Assembly (NCBI GenBank): GCA_021739695.1
Contig: JAIPBM010000035.1
Coordinates: 1 to 38,142, forward strand
DNA length: 38,142 nt
DNA from: Flavobacteriales bacterium
GTDB lineage: Bacteria; Bacteroidota; Bacteroidia; UBA10329
Reading direction: 5' to 3'
The position numbers were made by a program, and so were the translations under genes. Under the pieces are notes generated by a model, which was not told the DNA's origin, made no database searches, and saw nothing but the letters and a program-made list of their open reading frames with translations. Positions 32,976-38,142 of this stretch are shown one piece after another (positions within the stretch are counted from its first letter, which is position 1; each line of letters starts with the position of its first letter).

Positions 32976-35417
32976 ATGTCTTCTATCATCAAAACTGCTA
33001 CTTGCTATCATTGCAATGACGAATGTGTTGACGAAACCATTCTTCTTGATGACCATACCTTCTGTTGTAATGGTTGTAGCACTGTTTATCAGTTGCTTCA
33101 AGATGTTGGGTTGGATGATGCCTACGCCAATGGGCCACTCGGCATAAGGCCAGATGCGGCAAAAGGGCAGGAATTGGCCTATTTGGACAATGAAGAAGTG
33201 CGCGAAAGTCTCTTGGATTTCTCGGATGGCAACATGGCGCGCATCACGTTTGAGTTGCCGGCCATTCATTGCAGCGCTTGTGTTTACTTGCTAGAGCGCT
33301 TGGAAAAGTTGAACGCAGGTGTGAAAAACTGTGAGGTCAATTTTCCTAAGAAACGCGCCAATATTCTATTTGATCAAAAGGAGATTTCGCTCAAGGAGCT
33401 GGTCGTATTGCTTCATTCCATCGGTTATGCGCCAAATCTCAACTTGGCCAAATCGTCTAAGGCAGAAGAGAAACCTTCTACAGATAGAGACTTACTGTAC
33501 AAGATAGGCGTGGCCGGATTCTGTTTTGGGAATATCATGCTGCTCAGTTTTCCTGAATATCTGATCGGAGATCACGTGTTGGAATCGAAGTGGTCGAACT
33601 TGTTCAACTTCTTGAATTTGGCTTTAGCGTTTCCTGTTCTGCTTTATGCGGGGCGCGATTACCTGCTTTCGGCCTATAAGGGACTGAAAGTGGGCCATGT
33701 GAACATGGATGTTCCTGTTTCCATTGGTATTCTCACCATTTTCGGGCGCAGTGCTTTTGACATTCTTTCGGGCGCTGGACCTGGTTTTCTCGATTCCCTG
33801 GCGGGTTTCGTTTTCTTTCTACTCATTGGTAAGTGGTATCAGGCCAAAACCTATTCGGGGCTTTCGTTCGAGCGCGATTACAAGTCGTTTTTCCCCATTG
33901 CGGTCAATAGAATTGGTGCGGATGGTGAAGTGAATGCCATCATGATCAAGCATCTTTTGAAAGGTGATGAGATTCAGATCCATAATGATGAGTTGATTCC
34001 TTGCGATTGCGAATTGCTTTCTGCCGATGCTTCCATTGATTACAGTTTTGTGACCGGAGAAGCCGCGCCATCATCTAAATCTATTGGCAACCGCATTTAT
34101 GCAGGCGGGAAAAACCGTGGCTCGGTGATCCGATTGCGTGTGGTAAAACCCGTTTCATCCAGTTATCTCACTTCGCTATGGAACAGTTCTGACCAAAGCG
34201 AAAAGGCAGAGAAACCGCCATTGCTGAAAATATCTGACACCATCGCTTCGTGGTTCAGTGCGGCCATTCTTTCCATTGCTGCCATCACAGCCATTTATTG
34301 GTTCATCGTTGATCCGAGCAATTGGCTGAACACAACAACATCGGTCTTGATCATTGCGTGCCCGTGTGCGTTGGCGTTGAGCATCCCGTTCACCTATGGT
34401 TCTATGCTGCGGCATTTTGGTCGCCACGGGTTTTTTGTGCGTTCGGTTGAGGCAGTTGCTAAGCTAGGACAGGTCAATCATGTGGTTTTTGACAAGACAG
34501 GAACCATTACCATCAGGCAAAAAGGCAGCGTAAATTTTGCTGGAAATGATCTGAGTGAAGATCATTTGGAAGCGTTGGTTAACGTAGCCCGACAATCGCT
34601 GCATCCGCTAAGCAAAACCTTTGCAGCTGCGTATCCAAAAATGAAAGTAGTTCCTGTCATCGGTTTTACGGAGCATGCGGGTGTTGGCATTTTTGGAATG
34701 GTGAATGGTGTGCTGGTAGAGTTGAAAAACCCGAACCGATTGGATGAAAATGAACTCAAACTGTTCGATTCGTGGCAGACAGAACATCATGGAATGGGAA
34801 GAACAGCTGTGCTGATAAACGGACATCTTTGGGCGCGTATTGATTTTACCACCAGCTATCGGCACGGACTGAAACAGATCGTGCATCACATTCAGGAAGA
34901 GAACGAGCTTTCCTTGCTTTCGGGCGATAATAACGCAGAAGCAACGGCTCTGAGCAACACGCTTATTGCTGGGTTTGACAGCAAGAACATGTTCTTTGAA
35001 ATGGACCCACACGATAAACGGGAGTGGGTGGAACAAAAGCAGATAGACGGAACACAGAAAGTGCTGATGGTGGGAGACGGACTGAACGATGCGGGTGCTT
35101 TGAAAGAAGCGCATTTCGGTATTTCCATTGCAGAGGACAATAGTCAGTTTACGCCTGCTTCGGATGGTATTCTAACTGCCGAATCGTTTGAGAAATTGCC
35201 ACAGTTCATTGCCTTGGCGCGCCAATCGCGGAACGTGGTTTTGGGCGCATTTGCCTTATCGCTGCTTTATAATGTGGTTGGTGTTTCGGTGGCGGTTCAA
35301 GGAAATCTGTCGCCTGTGATGGCTGCCATTCTGATGCCGCTGAGCTCGGTGACCATTGTGCTTTTTACTACCATAAGTACAGCGGTGTTGGCCAAAGCCA
35401 AATTGCGAAAAGCGTAG
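32976..35417 (+). CDS. Heavy-metal P1B-type ATPase, FixI/CcoI-like
   Basis: FixI/CcoI supplies copper for cbb3-type cytochrome oxidase assembly. The 813-aa protein has the N-terminal cysteine module CYHCNDEC (C10, C13, C17) and CCNGC (C30, C31, C34), an HMA domain with HCSACVYLLE (C99, C102), membrane helices, the TGEAAPSS actuator loop, the membrane CPC (C462-C464), the phosphorylated DKTGT (D506), the HPLS motif and GDGLND. The N-terminal double cysteine module is specific to the CcoI branch rather than CopA. Normally ccoS and the oxidase genes ccoNOP are nearby; here neither follows. An FNR box precedes it. Confidence 0.88.
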   Translation: MSSIIKTATCYHCNDECVDETILLDDHTFCCNGCSTVYQLLQDVGLDDAYANGPLGIRPDAAKGQELAYLDNEEVRESLLDFSDGNMARITFELPAIHCSACVYLLERLEKLNAGVKNCEVNFPKKRANILFDQKEISLKELVVLLHSIGYAPNLNLAKSSKAEEKPSTDRDLLYKIGVAGFCFGNIMLLSFPEYLIGDHVLESKWSNLFNFLNLALAFPVLLYAGRDYLLSAYKGLKVGHVNMDVPVSIGILTIFGRSAFDILSGAGPGFLDSLAGFVFFLLIGKWYQAKTYSGLSFERDYKSFFPIAVNRIGADGEVNAIMIKHLLKGDEIQIHNDELIPCDCELLSADASIDYSFVTGEAAPSSKSIGNRIYAGGKNRGSVIRLRVVKPVSSSYLTSLWNSSDQSEKAEKPPLLKISDTIASWFSAAILSIAAITAIYWFIVDPSNWLNTTTSVLIIACPCALALSIPFTYGSMLRHFGRHGFFVRSVEAVAKLGQVNHVVFDKTGTITIRQKGSVNFAGNDLSEDHLEALVNVARQSLHPLSKTFAAAYPKMKVVPVIGFTEHAGVGIFGMVNGVLVELKNPNRLDENELKLFDSWQTEHHGMGRTAVLINGHLWARIDFTTSYRHGLKQIVHHIQEENELSLLSGDNNAEATALSNTLIAGFDSKNMFFEMDPHDKREWVEQKQIDGTQKVLMVGDGLNDAGALKEAHFGISIAEDNSQFTPASDGILTAESFEKLPQFIALARQSRNVVLGAFALSLLYNVVGVSVAVQGNLSPVMAAILMPLSSVTIVLFTTISTAVLAKAKLRKA

Positions 35418-35450
35418 TTCCTGTAACGCACTGCGGTTGGCAGTTTGCGC

Positions 35451-35570
35451 GCGTTAGGGATGGAAGCGGCATCCTTTTTTCTGAACTGTGTCTTGGACTG
35501 CGCTGAGGCATTGGTCAGAAAAAAGATATAGCGCACAGCCCGACCCCGATCTTTCATCGGGGAAACGCCC
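35451..35570 (+). repeat. 120-nt structured intergenic repeat, copy B
   Basis: Same length and orientation as copy A at 8846-8965. The first 34 bases are identical and the differences are concentrated in the centre. The internal TTTTTTCTGA/TCAGAAAAAA arm is a perfect 10-bp stem here, longer than in copy A, where only 7 bp match. CCCCGAT/ATCGGGG differs only in the loop. It lies 33 bases after fixI and 116 bases before the OmpA-fusion gene, both plus strand. Confidence 0.85.
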
Positions 35571-35647
35571 AGAAACGATTGTTTGTCTTGTAGAAATGTC
35601 TCAAAATCTTCACTGCGCACAATAGCGCGATGGTTGCGCGAGTTATA

Positions 35648-35671
35648 GTGGTCATTCAGTTTAACGACCAC
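35648..35671 (+). promoter_or_regulatory. Inverted repeat upstream of the OmpA-fusion gene
   Basis: GTGGTC (35648-35653) and GACCAC (35666-35671) form a 6-bp inverted repeat with a 12-base spacer, ending 15 bases before the ATG at 35687. It could be an mRNA hairpin or an operator. Several GCGC palindromes lie just before it. Confidence 0.3.
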
Positions 35672-35686
35672 GCTTAATTCGCTGCC

Positions 35687-37798
35687 ATGAAAAAGTTCCT
35701 CTCCTTCTTTTTGTTCGTATCGAGCACTGCTTTTGGTCAGAATACGGTGGCACTTTCGGTGCATTTCGATAAGGACAGCGATGTGCCGCACATGCCCGAA
35801 ATGGCCATGCTGAATGATATTTCGGAGAGTGAGAATGCGAAGAATCTGCGCATTTCGGTGGTTGGGCATACCGATTCGAGAGGTTCTGTTGAGCACAATC
35901 GCGACCTATCGAAGCGCAGGACATGGTCGGTGATCAACCATCTTCTGCTGTCGGGTTTTAGGCCATACAATATCGTTTTTGAGTATCAGGGCGAGGAGTG
36001 CACGGATGGCGAGCAAGACGAACAGACCTTGGCTGAGAATAGGCGCGTGGATATTCTGATCTCGAATGTTGGCCCGCTGGAAGAGGTTGGTTTTGCGGGA
36101 ATCTATGGCGAAGAAAGCTTTGATAGGCCGTTGCCAGGTGTGGTATCGGATGCGGAGGTTTTTGTGATCAATGCGGAAGAGAGCAATTGCATTGAAACGG
36201 CCAGCGGCACCCTGATCGATATTCCGCCCATGGCGTTTGTGGATGCCTATGGCCGACCGATAAGTGGTGAGGTGGAAGTTGCTTACAAGGAGTACAACGA
36301 TCCATTCTCCATTTTTTTGAGCGGCATTACCATGAAGTACCAAGCGGGCGGCATGGTGGAGAATTTCGAATCGGCAGGAATGTTCAGCCTGAGCGCTAGT
36401 CAAAGGAAAAGACCGGTGGAGTTACGTGCCGATAAGCCTGTGAGCATGGATTTTGTGTCTGCAAGTTCGGAGGATGATTTCGACTTTTTCTTTCTCGACC
36501 CCAACACAAGCGCATGGAATAATATTGGGCAGGCATCCATCAGGCAAGACAATGCTGCGCTGAAGGAGGAAGTGCAGAACATATCGGAAGCAGTGGTCAG
36601 TTACCTGGCGCAAACAGATTATATGGCGCCTTCCAAGGCGAGTAGAACCACGCTGGAAGAGCATTTTCTGAATGTGGAATACATGCACGCCCGACCCATT
36701 GCCAGTTACTATCGATTTCTGAGGAAAGGAAATGAAAAGGAAAGCCATCAATTTAAGCGGCTTTGGAACAAGGAGGCCAATTTTGAAACCCGACTGCTGC
36801 CAAAGCGAAGAAAGAATGACGCGGACGCCATTTACTTTAAGGTGCAACGGAAATTGGGTAGCGGCTACAATAAGGAATGGACACAATTCAACTACCATAC
36901 TTGGGAATATGATGGCGCGCTTGGCCGAAAGCAGTTGAAGGAAATGCTGGGGAGAAAGCGGTTTCATAATCTGCGGGTGAGATATGATGCGGCCAACCAA
37001 ACCGTGAGTCTGGAACTGAAGAACCTCGATTCCATCGCCCACATTCCTGTGAAGAAGGTGACGATTGAGAATGCTTCTGCCGATCTTAAGAAACGGATGT
37101 GGGCAGAGTTTGCCCCGGCCTACCAAAAGGCGCGTTTGCGCAATCTCAACCGTTCATTTGAACTGCGCTACCGCATTTACAAACGATCGTTGGATAAACA
37201 GGAAAAGGCCATTCAGAGCAATGCCGATAGGTATGACAAGGACGCGCAACGCAATTACCAAAAGAGCCTTCGCGCAGCGTGGAAGGAGAGCAGGCCGCTG
37301 ATGACCGAAGCTGAGCGGATGATGGATATGGGAACATGGATGGCCTACACCACAGACCGATCCAACATGTTGCAGGAGTATTACATCAAACAGAAGAAAG
37401 GCGAATCGGTGGTGCGGAGTCTGGTGGTGGGGCGAATGGGTATTTACAATTGCGACCGCATCATAGAACTCAAGAATCCGCAAGTGGTCAGCCCAAGGTT
37501 TGTATTGGCAGATGGCAAAGCGGTAGACTGGAAATCGGCCTATGTGTTTGACGAAAAATTGAATGGTGTGATCATGTACGATAGGGCTGCTGGCAACACC
37601 ATTACCTTAAGTCCCAAAAAGCTGAAAACCATTATTGTTACCGATGAGGATGGCAGAACCTATAACCTGAATGAGAGCGAAGCCATTGCCATGAATAAGA
37701 GCAAAGTGGCACAACGCATCATGCATGTTTCTGAGTTTGACCATACGCCCAATTCGTTGGATGAAATGCGCGAGATGTTGGGCTCGGCAGGAGAATGA
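35687..37798 (+). CDS. Secreted protein with N-terminal OmpA-like domain and large uncharacterised C-terminal region
   Basis: The 703-aa protein has a signal peptide (MKKFLSFFLFVSSTAFGQ) and then an OmpA-like peptidoglycan-binding domain at about residues 22-127 (VVGHTDSRGS, NRDLSKRR and AENRRVDI). Next is a beta-rich block of about 200 residues with SGTLIDIPPMAFVDAYGRPI, SGEVEVAYKEYNDP, FLSGITMKY and ESAGMFSL, a pattern seen in large Bacteroidota envelope proteins. The last 350 residues are highly charged and mostly helical (rich in K, R, E) and unlike any family I know. OmpA domains usually sit at the C-terminus. A peptidoglycan-anchored envelope role is inferred. ATG at 35687 gives the complete signal peptide. 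Confidence 0.75.
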   Translation: MKKFLSFFLFVSSTAFGQNTVALSVHFDKDSDVPHMPEMAMLNDISESENAKNLRISVVGHTDSRGSVEHNRDLSKRRTWSVINHLLLSGFRPYNIVFEYQGEECTDGEQDEQTLAENRRVDILISNVGPLEEVGFAGIYGEESFDRPLPGVVSDAEVFVINAEESNCIETASGTLIDIPPMAFVDAYGRPISGEVEVAYKEYNDPFSIFLSGITMKYQAGGMVENFESAGMFSLSASQRKRPVELRADKPVSMDFVSASSEDDFDFFFLDPNTSAWNNIGQASIRQDNAALKEEVQNISEAVVSYLAQTDYMAPSKASRTTLEEHFLNVEYMHARPIASYYRFLRKGNEKESHQFKRLWNKEANFETRLLPKRRKNDADAIYFKVQRKLGSGYNKEWTQFNYHTWEYDGALGRKQLKEMLGRKRFHNLRVRYDAANQTVSLELKNLDSIAHIPVKKVTIENASADLKKRMWAEFAPAYQKARLRNLNRSFELRYRIYKRSLDKQEKAIQSNADRYDKDAQRNYQKSLRAAWKESRPLMTEAERMMDMGTWMAYTTDRSNMLQEYYIKQKKGESVVRSLVVGRMGIYNCDRIIELKNPQVVSPRFVLADGKAVDWKSAYVFDEKLNGVIMYDRAAGNTITLSPKKLKTIIVTDEDGRTYNLNESEAIAMNKSKVAQRIMHVSEFDHTPNSLDEMREMLGSAGE

Positions 37799-38004
37799 AC
37801 CGTGCATTCGGGTCATATACAGGAAACGCAGCTCAAGTTTCAATAGCTGCTTTGGACAGGTTTCAAAGAACGAACCTTTCCGCAAAATTCACGGAAACAG
37901 GTTAATGAACATGGGTGCAATGTTCTAATTGAATACCCGATCGTACTCGGCCAACCACCGTTAGATGGGGCGGAGTTCACTGAGTGGATCCCGTCTCAGA
38001 TAAC

Positions 38005-38142
38005 GAGTCTGTTCAATAAACTGTGTCAACGGTCAGTAATACTTAATTTAAAAACTGAAAAAGACACAGACAATGAAAGAAGAAGAGAAAGACAGATTCG
38101 ATTACGCCAACTTTGAGAGGGAAGCGATAGAGAAATTGAAGA
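38005..38142 (+). mobile_element. Left end of a probable IS256-family insertion sequence (cut by window edge)
   Basis: GAGTCTGTTCAATAAACTGT (38005-38024) resembles terminal inverted repeats of IS256-family elements, and a reading frame starting at 38073 has the typical transposase N-terminus. The preceding CAGATAAC (37997-38004) would be the 8-base target duplication. The right end is outside the window, so neither the inverted repeat nor the duplication can be confirmed. Confidence 0.6.
38073..38142 (+). CDS. IS256-family transposase, N-terminal fragment cut by window edge
   Basis: The visible 23 residues include the pattern FDYANFEREAIEKLK, close to the N-terminal (F-D-Y-x-x-F-E-x-E-A) motif of Bacteroidota IS256 transposases, which use a DDE active site further along. 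ATG at 38073 lies 68 bases inside the inferred left end, a normal distance. The identification rests on a short stretch and on the adjacent terminal repeat. Confidence 0.55.
   Translation, partial: MKEEEKDRFDYANFEREAIEKLK

Noticed and set aside
37799-38004. Possible small gene or gene remnant before the insertion sequence
   Set aside because: No frame has a recognisable product or start; only short frames overlap the end of the preceding gene.

Overview
The window is a 38 kb stretch of a Bacteroidota chromosome, most likely from a member of Flavobacteriales. The evidence is a type IX secretion C-terminal sorting domain, Bacteroidota-type promoters with TAnnTTTG -7 elements, absence of Shine-Dalgarno sequences, Bacteroidota-typical families (DUF3098, DUF4468, DUF983) and the gene order rplM-rpsI-rpsB-tsf-pyrH-frr. 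Coding density is very high. No gene-free gap exceeds 300 bases, and no tRNA, rRNA or CRISPR array was seen.

Layout. 1-1034 is the 3' part of kbl (threonine catabolism). 1050-5100 is the translation block rplM-rpsI-rpsB-tsf (closed by a terminator) and pyrH-frr (closed by another). 5115-8790 holds convergent recJ and dnaG. After a structured 120-nt intergenic element come ftsX-DUF3098-uppP-truB (cell division, envelope lipid carrier recycling, tRNA modification), then queA, ispD, a D-Ala-D-Ala carboxypeptidase and a small secreted DUF4468 protein. 15245-19694 holds an amidohydrolase (minus), rlmN, a polyprenyl diphosphate synthase, and yqeY plus an esterase (minus). 19816-25438 holds a T9SS-exported putative metalloprotease, a Rossmann-fold protein overlapping a convergent DUF983 gene, an ABC-F ATPase and a lipoprotein. 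25492-28721 holds a DUF2064 nucleotidyl/glycosyltransferase-like gene (minus), a neutral-ceramidase family protein without a signal peptide, and a GmhA-like isomerase.

The most system-like part is 28727-35417. YifB, a soluble two-PAS histidine kinase and a response regulator that fuses REC to a Crp/FNR cNMP-binding and HTH module are joined by 1-nt stop/start overlaps. A FixI/CcoI-type P-type ATPase follows. Its upstream region has a near-consensus FNR box (TTGAC-N4-ATCAA) centred about 41 nt before the predicted start of transcription. I read this as a compact oxygen/redox circuit in which a FixL-like kinase acts through a FixJ and FixK fusion on FixI. It is unusual that no cbb3 oxidase genes follow; a second copy of the 120-nt structured element does.

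The right end holds a 703-aa secreted protein with an OmpA-like domain at its N-terminus. The window closes on the left end of what looks like an IS256-family insertion sequence. Genome-style features that recur are TTG starts on core genes, promoter-to-ATG spacings that predict leaderless mRNAs, and convergent genes that abut or overlap.
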